Positions 39,678-49,206 of a stretch of DNA of 64,000 nt are shown piece after piece. Under the pieces are notes generated by a model, which saw only the letters and a program-made list of their open reading frames with translations, ran no database searches and was not told the origin of the DNA. The translations under genes and the position numbers were made by a program. Every line of letters begins with the position of its first letter. Position 1 is the stretch's first letter. Source of the stretch: Stutzerimonas stutzeri (GTDB lineage Bacteria; Pseudomonadota; Gammaproteobacteria; Enterobacterales; Pasteurellaceae); NCBI GenBank assembly GCA_901420285.1, contig CABDVE010000001.1, positions 1,860,001 through 1,924,000 on the forward strand, read 5' to 3'.

Positions 39678-40142
39678 CTAATTATCCTTTCGATTGAGCA
39701 ATTCCGCCAAACGCGCATTATCTTCGTCGGTTAAAATTTGCTGAGATTTAAGCGCGCTTTTAATTTTCGGTTTGCGTTTTAACAATACCACTACGCCAAA
39801 CAATACAAATAACAACGGTGCAATCCATAAAATTAAAGTGCTAGCGGTCATAGGCGGATCATAAGTTACAAAATTGCCGTAACGCGCCACCATATAATCC
39901 ACCACATCATTTTTCGACTTGCCTTCTTGCAATAATTCAAACACTTTTCCGCGCATATCCACGGCAATGGTCGCATTCGAATCTGCGATATTGTTGTTTT
40001 GACATTGTGGGCAACGCAGAGATTGGGTGAGTTGGTGATAATCGTGCTCTTGCTGAGCAGAATCGAAATTCAATGCATCGATCGCGGAAAATGTCGTGAC
40101 GCTAAACAAAAGCATCATAAAAAAAACCGTTAATTTTTTCAT
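39678..40142 (-). CDS. ccmH: Cytochrome c maturation thioredoxin-like CcmH
   Basis: CcmH reduces or resolves the apocytochrome disulfide in the haem ligase complex. A signal peptide is followed by LRCPQCQNNNIADSNA, the family active site, then MRGKVFELLQEG and one C-terminal membrane helix (about 105-123). Length is 154. Its start overlaps the ccmG stop by 4 bp. Confidence 0.93.
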   Translation of the reverse strand: MKKLTVFFMMLLFSVTTFSAIDALNFDSAQQEHDYHQLTQSLRCPQCQNNNIADSNATIAVDMRGKVFELLQEGKSKNDVVDYMVARYGNFVTYDPPMTASTLILWIAPLLFVLFGVVVLLKRKPKIKSALKSQQILTDEDNARLAELLNRKDN

Positions 40143-40687
40143 TGTGCCCGCTCCATGAGTTCGTCATAAATCGGTTTTAAGGTTTGCGTCCACACTTTTT
40201 CGTTTACATCACCGGCATAACGATAATGAATTACACCTTTGCCATCGACGATAAACGTTTCCGGTGCGCCGTACACGCCTAAATCCAAACCGAACGCGCC
40301 TTTTTCATCTTTCAATACCGCTTGGTACGGATTACCCAAGTCTTTCAACCATTTAATCGCTTTCGGTGTTTCGTCTTTGTAATCTACGCCCACGATAGTT
40401 ATGCCGTCTTTGGCGAGTTTGTTCAAATATTGGTGCTCTGCATAGCAAGTCGGGCACCAAGTGGCCCATACATTGAGTAAAATCGGTTTGCCTTGTCGGA
40501 ACAATTCGTTACCGTAGGTTTTATTTTCAAACAAATCCGTCAATGTTTTTGAGGGCACTGGTTTGCCGACTAAGGCGGATTCCAAAGCTTTAATGTCTTC
40601 GCCTTGCGCATTGCGATTAAGCTGCACTAAAAAAGCAATCACTATCGCTAAAAAGAGAATAAGAGGAATGAGTAATTTTTTCTTCAT
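40139..40687 (-). CDS. ccmG: Thiol:disulfide interchange protein CcmG (DsbE)
   Basis: CcmG is a membrane-anchored periplasmic thioredoxin that keeps apocytochrome cysteines reduced. The N-terminal anchor (about 5-22) precedes a thioredoxin fold with active site WATWCPTCYAEH and the family insert VYGAPETFIVD containing the cis-Pro. Length is 182. It overlaps ccmH; a 183-bp gap separates it from ccmF. Confidence 0.94.
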   Translation of the reverse strand: MKKKLLIPLILFLAIVIAFLVQLNRNAQGEDIKALESALVGKPVPSKTLTDLFENKTYGNELFRQGKPILLNVWATWCPTCYAEHQYLNKLAKDGITIVGVDYKDETPKAIKWLKDLGNPYQAVLKDEKGAFGLDLGVYGAPETFIVDGKGVIHYRYAGDVNEKVWTQTLKPIYDELMERAQ

Positions 40688-40870
40688 TTTTTACCGTACT
40701 TTACAAAGAGATTATTCTTTGTTCCTTCCATTCATGGAAGAGATCAAAGGCGCTAAACAAGGATATCAACGAGCACACAAATCAGCACCGCATTGAAGCC
40801 CCGTTCTACCGCCTTGATGATATCTGCTTCTGAATAAACTGTAGAAAAGCATTTTCCCGGGGGAAGCAAA

Positions 40871-42817
40871 CTATTTTTTCAACAAAGCATTAAATCGATA
40901 ACGTCGATCAAACATACATAACAAGCCGCCTAACGCCATAAACAGGCCACCAAGCCAAATCCAACGAATAAACGGTTTGTAATATAAGCGCAGCGCCCAA
41001 GAATCATCGTCAAGTTTTTCGCCAAGCGCGACATAGAGATCGCGCGTTAAACCACCGTCAATCGCAGCTTCGGTCATCGACATACGACTTACGGTGTAGA
41101 AACGTTTTTCGGCGAATAAAGTCGCTTCCGGCTTACCGTCTTTCGTAATATCAATTTGCGCTTTACCGCCGATGTAATTTGGACCGTTGGCATCGCTTAC
41201 GCCAGCAAATTTGAAATCGTAGCGGCCAATTTGCACACTGTCGCCCACCGCCATACGCACATCGCGTTCAACGCTGAAGTTTTGGCTGAAAGCAATACCC
41301 CATACAGTCATTGCGACACCTAAGTGCGCCAACATCATGCCCCAGTGAGAACGGGAAAGTTTGCGCAGGCCCGCAAAAAATGATTCTCGATGCGTAGCAC
41401 GCTGTTGCAATTCGTAAAATGCTAATAAAACAATAATCGCGGTCATCATGCTACCAAGCACCGCACTCACGGCTATTTTGTCTTGCAAGAAATAAGGTAA
41501 AGCAAAACCTGCAATTGCCGTCACGACAAGGCTTGCAATTACCGGCGTACGAATCGCGGAGAATTGGTCGCGGCGCCATTTCACTAGTGGCCCGATGCCG
41601 AGCAATAAGGCAAACGGCGTCATAATAATTAAGAACATTTGATCGAAGAATGGTGCACCGATAGAAATCGATCCTAAACCTAGCTGTTTATGCACTAACG
41701 GCAGTAAAGTTCCTAAGAACACCACGCAAAGTGCAGTCATTAATAGGATATTATTTAATAACAGCATACTTTCACGCGAATAACGTTCTGCATTATCGCG
41801 CGAACGAATTTGGCTGCCTTTGTAAGCATAAAGTGCCAGTGACCCGCCGATCACCACTACGAGATATGCCAAAATATACAGGCCGCGGGTCGGATCGGAA
41901 GCGAAGGCGTGAACAGAAACCAGAATGCCCGAACGGACTAAGAAAGTACCAAGCAAACAGAGGGAAAAGGCAAGAATTGCCAGCAAAACCGTCCAAGCTT
42001 TGAATGAACCACGTTTTTCGGTTACGGAAAGCGAATGAATCAATGCGGTGCCCGCAAGCCAAGGCATAAATGAGGAGTTTTCTACCGGATCCCAGAACCA
42101 CCAACCGCCCCAACCAAGTTCGTAATACGCCCACCAAGAACCGAGCACGATACCAAGAGTTAAAAATACCCAAGCAGCAAGCGTCCAGGGACGTGACCAA
42201 CGCGCCCAAGCGGAATCTAGTTTGCCGGTCATCAATGAAGCGATGGCGAAAGCGAACGCTACGGAAAAGCCAACATAACCCATATAAAGCAACGGCGGAT
42301 GAAAAATTAAACCAACATCTTGCAACATCGGATTAAGTTCTTTACCGTCTACCGGAAAATCCGGGAAAGTTCGTGTGAACGGATTTGATGTGAATAACAC
42401 GAACAGCACAAACCCCACGCTGATGATGCCCATAATGCCAAGCACACGCGCTACTGCTTCTTGCGGTAAGTGTTTACTCAATAAGGCAACAGCAGCCGAC
42501 CAAAGCGTTAATAACCAAATCCACAGTAAAAGAGAACCTTCGTGTGAGCCCCAAACGGCGGATAAACGATAATAGATCGGTAAAGTGCTGTTGGAGTTAT
42601 TCACTACATATTGCACGCTGAAATCATTCACCGCAAATAAATAAAACAAAGCGATGAATGCAATAGTAAGACTGACAAATAAGCCATAGGTCATCGGGCG
42701 CGCCAAGGCCATGAGTTGCGAATTGCCTTTTTCCGCGCCCCATAATGGGAAAATGGCGAGCATTAAAGACACAGCCAAACTTAACGCCAATGCATAATTT
42801 CCGAGCTCAGCAATCAT
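40871..42817 (-). CDS. ccmF: Haem lyase subunit CcmF
   Basis: CcmF is the large membrane subunit that attaches haem to apocytochrome c. The 648-residue protein has many membrane helices and the tryptophan-rich WWD motif [19 protein letters not shown] (about 233-251), with conserved histidines around it. A large periplasmic loop precedes the last helix. Its start overlaps the ccmE stop by 4 bp. Confidence 0.95.
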   Translation of the reverse strand: MIAELGNYALALSLAVSLMLAIFPLWGAEKGNSQLMALARPMTYGLFVSLTIAFIALFYLFAVNDFSVQYVVNNSNSTLPIYYRLSAVWGSHEGSLLLWIWLLTLWSAAVALLSKHLPQEAVARVLGIMGIISVGFVLFVLFTSNPFTRTFPDFPVDGKELNPMLQDVGLIFHPPLLYMGYVGFSVAFAFAIASLMTGKLDSAWARWSRPWTLAAWVFLTLGIVLGSWWAYYELGWGGWWFWDPVENSSFMPWLAGTALIHSLSVTEKRGSFKAWTVLLAILAFSLCLLGTFLVRSGILVSVHAFASDPTRGLYILAYLVVVIGGSLALYAYKGSQIRSRDNAERYSRESMLLLNNILLMTALCVVFLGTLLPLVHKQLGLGSISIGAPFFDQMFLIIMTPFALLLGIGPLVKWRRDQFSAIRTPVIASLVVTAIAGFALPYFLQDKIAVSAVLGSMMTAIIVLLAFYELQQRATHRESFFAGLRKLSRSHWGMMLAHLGVAMTVWGIAFSQNFSVERDVRMAVGDSVQIGRYDFKFAGVSDANGPNYIGGKAQIDITKDGKPEATLFAEKRFYTVSRMSMTEAAIDGGLTRDLYVALGEKLDDDSWALRLYYKPFIRWIWLGGLFMALGGLLCMFDRRYRFNALLKK

Positions 42818-43335
42818 TTTACGCCTTCTTTTTCTTGCTGATCGCGTACGCTTTCACCTTTTAAATCCGCCGCATTCACGCCCATGGGTTGATGTACTTT
42901 TTGCATTTTCTCGCCTAATTCCGGCGGTACGTAATTTTCGTCATGCTTTGCCAATACTTCCGTTGCGTTTAAAACTGTCGGTTCAGTTAATACGCCTTGC
43001 GCCACTATGCCTTGTCCTTCGCGGAATAAATCCGGCAAAATACCTTCGTATTCAACCGTAATCGCCGGACCAATATCATTCAAATCAAAACGTACTTTTA
43101 GGCTTTTCGGATCTCGCACTACGGTACCTTCCACTACCATTCCGCCTACGCGAATCCGTTGCCCAACTTCAGGTTTTTGATTTGGGTTATTGTCTTTGCC
43201 TTGAATCACTTCGGAGGGAGTATAAAACAAGTCGATATTTTGGCGCAGTGCATACAGCATCAATCCACTAGCAATTGCAATGCCAAGTACGACAAAAATC
43301 ACGAGTTTAAATCTGGACCTACGTCTTGGATTCAT
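42814..43335 (-). CDS. ccmE: Haem chaperone CcmE
   Basis: CcmE binds haem covalently in the periplasm and delivers it to CcmF. One N-terminal membrane anchor (after RRRSRFK) is followed by a beta barrel. The haem-binding motif [12 protein letters not shown] contains the covalent His and conserved Tyr. The 173 residues include a flexible charged tail. ATGA overlaps occur with ccmD upstream and ccmF downstream. Confidence 0.95.
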   Translation of the reverse strand: MNPRRRSRFKLVIFVVLGIAIASGLMLYALRQNIDLFYTPSEVIQGKDNNPNQKPEVGQRIRVGGMVVEGTVVRDPKSLKVRFDLNDIGPAITVEYEGILPDLFREGQGIVAQGVLTEPTVLNATEVLAKHDENYVPPELGEKMQKVHQPMGVNAADLKGESVRDQQEKEGVK

Positions 43336-43538
43336 AGTGTATCTCCTTTATTATCGGCTTGCTGTAAACGTACTTCGCGTTGTGCTTCGCGCAATACACT
43401 TTGTAACACTGTTCTATGTTGTTTTATGGTTTGTATAATCAAAGCGACAGTCGCCACCAAACTAATACCATAAGACAGCCACACGTAAAAACCGTAGCCG
43501 CCCATATTGAAAAAATCATTCCAGGTTTGGAAAAACAT
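43332..43538 (-). CDS. ccmD: Haem exporter accessory protein CcmD
   Basis: CcmD is a small single-helix protein needed to release holo-CcmE from the CcmABC complex. The 68 residues show the family start [16 protein letters not shown], a helix, and a polar charged tail. It sits between ccmC and ccmE and overlaps ccmE by 4 bp. Confidence 0.92.
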   Translation of the reverse strand: MFFQTWNDFFNMGGYGFYVWLSYGISLVATVALIIQTIKQHRTVLQSVLREAQREVRLQQADNKGDTL

Positions 43539-43580
43539 AGCTATTCCTTATTCAAAAATTCTAAAAAACTTAACCACACT

Positions 43581-44324
43581 TTACTTAACGGTTGACTGAG
43601 CCAACGCTCTTACCCATGGACGTTTCGCATCTTCTTTTAATAATTCCACGCGATAACGTGCAAGAGTAAGCCAAATATACAAGCTTAAAAAACCGAAAAT
43701 ACAAAGAATTAGAGGAATAAGCATTGGGGTAGCAATAGAAGGTTTTTCTAATTTCGTGATACTCGCGCCTTGGTGCAAGGTATTCCACCATTCTACGGAG
43801 AAATGAATAATCGGCAAAATCACCACGGTAGTGATACAAAGAATCCCAGCGGCTTTAGCCCCCACAGTTCGATCAGAAAATGCGGAATAGAGCGCGAGAA
43901 CACCTAAATAAAGGAAGAATAAGATTAGTTCGGCAGTTAAGCGCGCATCCCACACCCACCAGGTTCCCCACATCGGTTTACCCCAGACCGCGCCGGTAAC
44001 GAGCGCTAGAAAAGTGAATAATGCACCAATTGGTGCCATAGCAATCATCGCAAGATGGGCTTGTTTAATCTGCCATACCAACGCAATCAAAGCAGCGACC
44101 GCCATAGAACCGTACACACCCATTGACCAAATGGCGCTCGGCACGTGCACGTACATAATTCGGAAACTATTGCCTTGCTGGTAATCTGCCGGCGCATAAG
44201 CTAAGCCCCACACAACACCTGCGCCAAGCAACAATAAAGTCAAAATCGCAAATAACGGACTTAATTTACCGCAAATGCGATATTGCGTTTCCGGCTTGGC
44301 GTAAGGATGTAACCACTTCCACAT
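43581..44324 (-). CDS. ccmC: Haem handling protein CcmC
   Basis: CcmC loads haem onto CcmE. The six-helix protein of 247 residues contains the WWD-family motif WGTWWVWDARLTAELILF (about 119-136) and conserved histidines in VHVPSAIWS and IIHFSVEWWNTLH. It follows ccmB by 60 bp in the operon. Confidence 0.95.
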   Translation of the reverse strand: MWKWLHPYAKPETQYRICGKLSPLFAILTLLLLGAGVVWGLAYAPADYQQGNSFRIMYVHVPSAIWSMGVYGSMAVAALIALVWQIKQAHLAMIAMAPIGALFTFLALVTGAVWGKPMWGTWWVWDARLTAELILFFLYLGVLALYSAFSDRTVGAKAAGILCITTVVILPIIHFSVEWWNTLHQGASITKLEKPSIATPMLIPLILCIFGFLSLYIWLTLARYRVELLKEDAKRPWVRALAQSTVK

Positions 44325-44384
44325 AAAAAGATCCTTAAAAAAGAAAGAAAAACCAGCACATTTTCGAGGTGTGTCGAATGAAAA

Positions 44385-45050
44385 TTAATTATCTAAACTA
44401 ATTCGTAATGCCGCCGCAATAGCAAACGGAGAAAGAGTGATCGCGCTCACCATCATCGCGCCTAAAATAGCCAGCTGTCCGCCATAAGTCATATTTAAAC
44501 TGGCAGCTTCTAATACGGACGAAGCAAAAATCAGTACGGGAATAAACAGCGGCACTACCAGTAAACTTAATAACACGCCACCCTTGCGCAATCCGACCGT
44601 TAATGCCACGCCAATCGCGCCAATACTACTTAACACCGGTGTACCTAACAATAAAGTTAGCACTAACGCCCACCAAATATTGATTTCCAAAGAAAGTAAT
44701 AATGCGGCAATTGGAGAAAGCAGAATGAGCGGTAATCCGGTCAATAACCAATGTGCAATTACTTTCGCCAATGCGGTCATCGGTAAAGATTGCGCATTGA
44801 GCATTAATTGTTCAAGCGAACCATCAATAAAATCATCACGGAACAGACGTTCAAAAGAAAGCAACGCCGAAAGTAACGCAGCAACCCAAGCCACACCCGG
44901 CGCGATACGAGAAAGCAATGCCGGATCCGGCCCGATCACTAGTGGAAACAACGTAATAACAATCAAAAAAAACCATAACGGGTTTAAAATTTCTGCCCGT
45001 TTCCGCATCGCGATCTGTAATTCTCGTTTAATGATATCTAAGAAAATCAT
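44385..45050 (-). CDS. ccmB: Haem exporter permease CcmB
   Basis: CcmB is the membrane part of the CcmAB ABC transporter that releases haem-loaded CcmE. It has six hydrophobic helices and the family motif FERLFRDDFIDGSLEQL near residues 50-66. The frame runs on to 45161, but that stretch overlaps ccmA. ATG 45050 gives MIFLDIIKREL, the normal start, and 221 residues. It follows the ccmA stop by 4 bp. Confidence 0.94.
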   Translation of the reverse strand: MIFLDIIKRELQIAMRKRAEILNPLWFFLIVITLFPLVIGPDPALLSRIAPGVAWVAALLSALLSFERLFRDDFIDGSLEQLMLNAQSLPMTALAKVIAHWLLTGLPLILLSPIAALLLSLEINIWWALVLTLLLGTPVLSSIGAIGVALTVGLRKGGVLLSLLVVPLFIPVLIFASSVLEAASLNMTYGGQLAILGAMMVSAITLSPFAIAAALRISLDN

Positions 45051-45054
45051 CGAT

Positions 45055-45693
45055 TTATTCCGCTTTAAATCGGGCCAAATTGAGTTTTTGTAAACCTGAA
45101 CTCGGCACGTCTTGATGACTGGTGAGCAATACGATCCCTCCCTGTCGCGCATGCTCATCAAAAAGTGCAGTTAAAATTTCCACGCCTTTTTTATCAATTG
45201 CAGTGAAAGGTTCGTCCAAGATCCACAAAGGTGCTTGCGAAAGCCACAAGCGCGCCAAGGCTATGCGTTTTTGTTGGCCGGCCGAAAGTTGTGCCGCCGG
45301 TAAATCTTCGCGACCCAATAAACCGACTTTTTCCAATACCGTCCAAAGCGCTTCATTACCTTGTTCAGCACGGCTAATGCGTTGATAAAACTGCAAATTT
45401 TCCCATGCGCTAAGCTCGGGTTTAACGCCGGAAAGATGGCCTAAATAAAGCAAATATTGATGGTAAATTTCACGCTGTTTAGAAATCTCTTCCATATCCC
45501 ATCGTACTTTACCTTCAATTGGTTGAGCCAAACCTGCCAAGATGCGCAATAAACTGGTTTTGCCTATACCGTTATGCCCTTCGATTTGCACAAAATCACC
45601 AGCATTAAAATCGCACGTCAAGCCGCGAAATAATACGCGTTCACCGCGCTGACAGGCCAGATTTTGCAAAGATAAAGTATGCATTTCAAACAT
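45055..45693 (-). CDS. ccmA: Haem exporter ATP-binding protein CcmA
   Basis: CcmA is the ATPase of the CcmAB transporter. It has Walker [10 protein letters not shown] (about 39-47), the signature [16 protein letters not shown] and Walker [13 protein letters not shown]. Length is 212. ATG 45693 is used; ATG 45684 (three codons on) is an alternative and neither has a clear Shine-Dalgarno. It is the first gene of ccmABCDEFGHI. A candidate -10 TAGAAT lies at 45727-45732 on the minus strand. Confidence 0.94.
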   Translation of the reverse strand: MFEMHTLSLQNLACQRGERVLFRGLTCDFNAGDFVQIEGHNGIGKTSLLRILAGLAQPIEGKVRWDMEEISKQREIYHQYLLYLGHLSGVKPELSAWENLQFYQRISRAEQGNEALWTVLEKVGLLGREDLPAAQLSAGQQKRIALARLWLSQAPLWILDEPFTAIDKKGVEILTALFDEHARQGGIVLLTSHQDVPSSGLQKLNLARFKAE

Positions 45694-45775
45694 AAGGACA
45701 AAAAAGAACCCAAAAAAATTGGCAGTATTCTATCATAAGGGAAAATTTTGACGATATTTTAGCAACTGAAAAATC

Positions 45776-45887
45776 TACCTCTTTAGAGGTGGATCACAAG
45801 TTTTATTGATTTAAAACAAGATTTAACTAAGAAGAATTTAATCAATTGATTTGTTTAAAAAAGAAAAGATTTAATGATCTAAATCAA
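45776..45887. promoter_or_regulatory. NarP-like and FNR-like sites between ccmA and sodA
   Basis: TACCTCT TT AGAGGTG (45776-45791) fits a NarP 7-2-7 site with one mismatch. TTGAT TTAA AACAA (45806-45819) fits the FNR box at nine of ten bases. A second FNR-like ATGAT CTAA ATCAA lies at 45874-45887. The first two have almost the same order and spacing as before nrfA. The region (45694-45986) serves two divergent genes, so the target is open. Confidence 0.55.
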
Positions 45888-45986
45888 CTTTTCTGCTACC
45901 ATGTGGGAACTTTTTGACTGATTTTGGATACATATCTTTTGATGTCAAAATGGAGAAAAATGTTTATTTTATAGAAGGAACGACTT

Positions 45987-46634
45987 ATGGCTTACACTCT
46001 ACCTGAATTAGGCTATGCCTACGATGCATTAGAGCCGCATTTTGATGCGCAAACTATGGAAATTCATCATAGCAAACACCACCAAGCTTATGTGAACAAC
46101 GCCAATGCGGTGCTAGAAGGCTTACCCACTGAATTTGCCGAAATGTGTCCGGGTCAATTAATCGCGGACCTTGATAAAATTCCTGCAGAAAAACGCGTTG
46201 CATTACGCAACAATGCGGGCGGTCATGCCAATCACAGTTTATTTTGGAAATCCTTAAAAAAAGGCACAACGTTACAAGGCGTATTAAAAGATGCTATCGT
46301 GCGTGATTTCGGTTCCGTGGAAGCGTTCCAGGCGGAATTTGAAAAAGCGGCAGCAACCCGTTTCGGCTCCGGTTGGGCATGGTTGGTATTAACTAAAGAA
46401 GGCAAATTGGCGGTGGTTTCGACCGCTAACCAAGATAATCCATTAATGGGCAAAGAAGTGGCAGGTTGCGAAGGCTTCCCACTTTTAGGCTTAGACGTCT
46501 GGGAACATGCTTATTATTTGAAATTCCAAAATCGCCGTCCGGACTACATTAAGGAATTCTGGAACGTAGTGAACTGGGATTATGTGGCTGAGCGTTTTGC
46601 CAAAAAAAGCGCGGATTGTAACTGTGCAAAATAA
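45987..46634 (+). CDS. sodA: Manganese superoxide dismutase
   Basis: SodA converts superoxide to peroxide and oxygen in the cytoplasm. Metal ligands are His27 (EIHHSKHH), His about 82 (HANHSLFW), and Asp and His of DVWEHAYY. Gln in [11 protein letters not shown] marks the manganese type. Length 215 includes a short tail with two cysteines (DCNC), absent from E. coli SodA. The Shine-Dalgarno is AGGAACG. Possible FNR/NarP control from upstream. Confidence 0.94.
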   Translation: MAYTLPELGYAYDALEPHFDAQTMEIHHSKHHQAYVNNANAVLEGLPTEFAEMCPGQLIADLDKIPAEKRVALRNNAGGHANHSLFWKSLKKGTTLQGVLKDAIVRDFGSVEAFQAEFEKAAATRFGSGWAWLVLTKEGKLAVVSTANQDNPLMGKEVAGCEGFPLLGLDVWEHAYYLKFQNRRPDYIKEFWNVVNWDYVAERFAKKSADCNCAK

Positions 46635-46646
46635 ACGATAAACCGA

Positions 46647-46781
46647 AATTATGTAGCAGTTGCACAACGCTAAATTACCCTTGCAAGATAGCACCGCATT
46701 GGAGCCGCTTTCAATGCGGTGCTGTCGTTTGATGCAAACTCATGCTTAATTTAAATGGTTTTGTGCACTTGCTACATAATT
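46647..46781. repeat. 135-bp element with 21-bp imperfect inverted ends
   Basis: The ends AATTATGTAGCA-gt-TGCACAA (46647-46667) and its inverse (46761-46781) pair with two mismatches. Between them lies a hairpin of paired CAATGCGGTGCT words. There is no coding frame. It could be a nested RNA hairpin or a small non-autonomous element. Confidence 0.5.
46690..46723. terminator. Paired CAATGCGGTGCT hairpin after sodA
   Basis: AGCACCGCATTG (46690-46701) pairs with CAATGCGGTGCT (46712-46723). Unlike the other pairs there is no T run after it, so terminator activity is less certain. Confidence 0.5.
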
Positions 46782-46796
46782 ACGCGATAAACATAA

Positions 46797-46820
46797 AAAA
46801 ATGCGGTGAGATTTCACCGC
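46797..46820 (-). terminator. Terminator after the ICMT-family gene
   Basis: GCGGTGA (46803-46809) pairs with TCACCGC (46814-46820), with A/T runs on both sides. On the minus strand a T run follows. Confidence 0.7.
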
Positions 46821-46824
46821 TTTT

Positions 46825-47268
46825 TTATAGCCAACGTCTGACCTTCTCTCTATAACGGCGATAATCTGCGCCGAATTTCTGTTCCAAAAAAGCTTCTTCT
46901 CGCGCAATTTGCCAACGATTCATCAGCCAAACAAAAACGATCACGCCCGTCCAAGCCAATAAATGCGCTAACCACAATGCCCAAGCTATCAATATAAATA
47001 ATAAACTCAAATACATCGGATTACGTGTAATACGGAAAACGCCGGATGTTACTAGTCGCGTTGTTTGCTCTAATTGCTGTGGATCAATCGTCGTTTTTTG
47101 TTGATAAAACTGTGCGACCGCAGTCATAGCCACAACACCGGATAACAAAATAAAGAAAATAACCAGAAACCCAAAGTGCCAATGCGGTCCTATCGGCGGA
47201 AACCAATACATGGCGATACCGATAAGCAAGCAAAGTATGGGCGGAGGAAGAGGAAATAAAGATCGCAT
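46825..47268 (-). CDS. Isoprenylcysteine carboxyl methyltransferase-family membrane protein
   Basis: This small membrane protein of 147 residues has three or four helices and the PEMT/ICMT family motif RITRNPMYLSLL, followed by EEAFLEQKFGADYRRYREKV, the usual SAM-site end. Bacterial members have no known substrate. It lies downstream of yfgM with a terminator between them, so it has its own transcript. Confidence 0.8.
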   Translation of the reverse strand: MRSLFPLPPPILCLLIGIAMYWFPPIGPHWHFGFLVIFFILLSGVVAMTAVAQFYQQKTTIDPQQLEQTTRLVTSGVFRITRNPMYLSLLFILIAWALWLAHLLAWTGVIVFVWLMNRWQIAREEAFLEQKFGADYRRYREKVRRWL

Positions 47269-47277
47269 AAAAAATAA

Positions 47278-47293
47278 ACGCCCTTGCGGGCGT
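47278..47293 (-). terminator. Terminator after yfgM
   Basis: ACGCCC and GGGCGT form a 6-bp stem with a TTGC loop. A T-rich stretch follows on the minus strand. It ends the rlmN-to-yfgM gene row. Confidence 0.7.
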
Positions 47294-47299
47294 CATTGA

Positions 47300-47914
47300 T
47301 TAAAGATTATTTAATTTCATTTGAGCGGCTTGTCGTTCTAACGGACTACCATTTTGTAGTGCCTGCTCAAAGCTGCTTTTGGCGGCAGCTTGATCACCTT
47401 TTGCAAGTTGAATATCGCCGCTTAATAAGGCTTTACGTGCATTGAAACTTGCGCTTTTCACTTGATTCAAAGTTGATAATGCATTATCAAGCTGACCGGA
47501 TTGGAATTGCACCGCACTCAAACGTACTGCCACAAGCGAAGTTAATATCTCATCTTGAGATTGCGCCAATGCTTGCTCCAATGCGGTGCTCGCAGCGATG
47601 AAATCTTTTCGCGCAACAGCATTTTTCGCTTCGTTCAGTAAGGCGAAAACTGCATAGCTGGTTTTGCTATTAGCTTGCACAAATTCGGTTAATTTGACTT
47701 TTTGCGCCGCAGAATTTTGCTCCGCCCCATAAACTAACGCTTCGTATCCTGCAGAAGCTTCGATGATTTGATTGGTCTGATAGACCTGCCAATAACGCCA
47801 ACCAAACATTCCCCCTACACCTAAAACAAAGGCGACAATGATGGCTTTGCCGTTTTCTTTCCACCAATCTTTTAATTGGTTAATTTCTTGTTCTTCTTCA
47901 ATGCTATACGCCAT
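47300..47914 (-). CDS. yfgM: YfgM family ancillary SecYEG translocon protein
   Basis: YfgM is an inner-membrane protein with a periplasmic TPR domain that associates with SecYEG and PpiD. The N terminus EEEQEINQLKDWWKENGK is followed by one membrane helix (about 26-43) and helical repeats. Length is 204. It follows hisS as in E. coli, but bamB and der, which come next in E. coli, are absent here. ppiD is in the same window at 61 kb. Confidence 0.87.
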   Translation of the reverse strand: MAYSIEEEQEINQLKDWWKENGKAIIVAFVLGVGGMFGWRYWQVYQTNQIIEASAGYEALVYGAEQNSAAQKVKLTEFVQANSKTSYAVFALLNEAKNAVARKDFIAASTALEQALAQSQDEILTSLVAVRLSAVQFQSGQLDNALSTLNQVKSASFNARKALLSGDIQLAKGDQAAAKSSFEQALQNGSPLERQAAQMKLNNL

Positions 47915-47925
47915 TTTCTTTACCT

Positions 47926-49197
47926 TTAAAATTGAGCCTGAATATAATCAATTACTTGCGTAGCATCGACAACTTGTTGATCGACGCCACCATGCAAATG
48001 TTTCACAACCACTTGGTTATTTTGTACTTCGCTTTCGCCGAGCACTAATGCTAAAGCTGCACCGGATTTATCCGCGCGTTTAAATTGTTTCTTAAAGCTA
48101 CCGCTAGAGGCGTGCAACATTACGCGTAAGTGCGGTAATGCCGAACGAACTTTTTCCGCTAATTGGAATGCGGCTAAGGTCGTCCCTTCACCTTGATAAA
48201 CAAGGTAAATATCCACTGCCCTTTCTACCGGAATATTTTGATTCACTTCTTGCACTAACAATACTAAACGCTCTAACCCCATCGCAAAACCGATACCCGG
48301 ACTAGCATGTCCACCCAACTGTTCGACCAAGCCGTCGTAACGGCCACCACCACACACAGTGCCTTGCGCGCCCAATGCGGTTGTTACCCATTCAAATACG
48401 GTTTTGTTGTAGTAGTCTAATCCGCGCACGAGCTTTGAATTAATTTCGTATTGAATGCCAATCGCATCCAATAAACTGCATAACTGAGCAAAGTGCTCAC
48501 GACTTTCATCGTCTAAGTAATCAAGCAATTTCGGTGCGTCGTCCAGCACTTTCTGTAATTCTGGATTTTTCGTATCCAAAATCCGTAACGGATTTTTCAC
48601 CAAACGCTCTTTTTCTTCTTCACTCATTAAGCCTTGGTGATTTTGCAAAAACGCCACCAATGCGGTGCGATAATTGGCCCGAGCTTCTAACGAACCGATT
48701 GAGTTAAGTTGCAAGGAAACATGTTTTTCAATACCCAACATTTTCCAGAGACGCGCCGTTAAAATAATTAATTCTGCATCAATTTCAGGGTTCGCAATGC
48801 CGAACACTTCCACGCCGGCTTGGTGAAATTGACGATAACGCCCTTTTTGCGGACGCTCATGGCGGAACATTGGTCCCATGTACCATAAACGTTGCTCGTT
48901 ATTATAAATCCAACCATGTTCAATTGCCGCGCGTACACAACCTGCGGTGCCTTCCGGACGAAGCGTCAATTGTTCCTCATTATCCCAGAACGTGTACATT
49001 TCTTTTGATACGACGTCAGTCACTTCACCAATGGCGCGCGTAAATAATGCCGTATTTTCGACGAGCGGCATACGCACTTCTGAATAGCCGTAACTTGCCA
49101 AAACTTGACGCACCTGCGCTTCAATCCACTGCCATAGTGGCGACTCCGTCGGAGCACAATCGTTCATTCCACGAATTGCTTGAATAGTTTTTGCCAC
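47926..49197 (-). CDS. hisS: Histidyl-tRNA synthetase
   Basis: HisS charges tRNA-His. It is a class II synthetase of 423 residues with motif 2 ([17 protein letters not shown]), the histidine loops [15 protein letters not shown] and CGGGRYDGL, motif 3 [11 protein letters not shown], and a C-terminal anticodon domain. It lies between ispG and yfgM. Two CAATGCGGT words are embedded in the coding sequence (48373, 48658). Confidence 0.97.
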   Translation of the reverse strand: MAKTIQAIRGMNDCAPTESPLWQWIEAQVRQVLASYGYSEVRMPLVENTALFTRAIGEVTDVVSKEMYTFWDNEEQLTLRPEGTAGCVRAAIEHGWIYNNEQRLWYMGPMFRHERPQKGRYRQFHQAGVEVFGIANPEIDAELIILTARLWKMLGIEKHVSLQLNSIGSLEARANYRTALVAFLQNHQGLMSEEEKERLVKNPLRILDTKNPELQKVLDDAPKLLDYLDDESREHFAQLCSLLDAIGIQYEINSKLVRGLDYYNKTVFEWVTTALGAQGTVCGGGRYDGLVEQLGGHASPGIGFAMGLERLVLLVQEVNQNIPVERAVDIYLVYQGEGTTLAAFQLAEKVRSALPHLRVMLHASSGSFKKQFKRADKSGAALALVLGESEVQNNQVVVKHLHGGVDQQVVDATQVIDYIQAQF

Positions 49198-49206
49198 AAT
49201 ATATCC

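Noticed and set aside
42070-42336. 88-codon frame opposite ccmF
   Set aside because: It lies antisense to the conserved WWD region of ccmF with no start signals.
45051-45161. Extended N terminus of CcmB
   Set aside because: The extra 37 codons lie within the ccmA coding region and are not like CcmB; ATG 45050 gives the family start.
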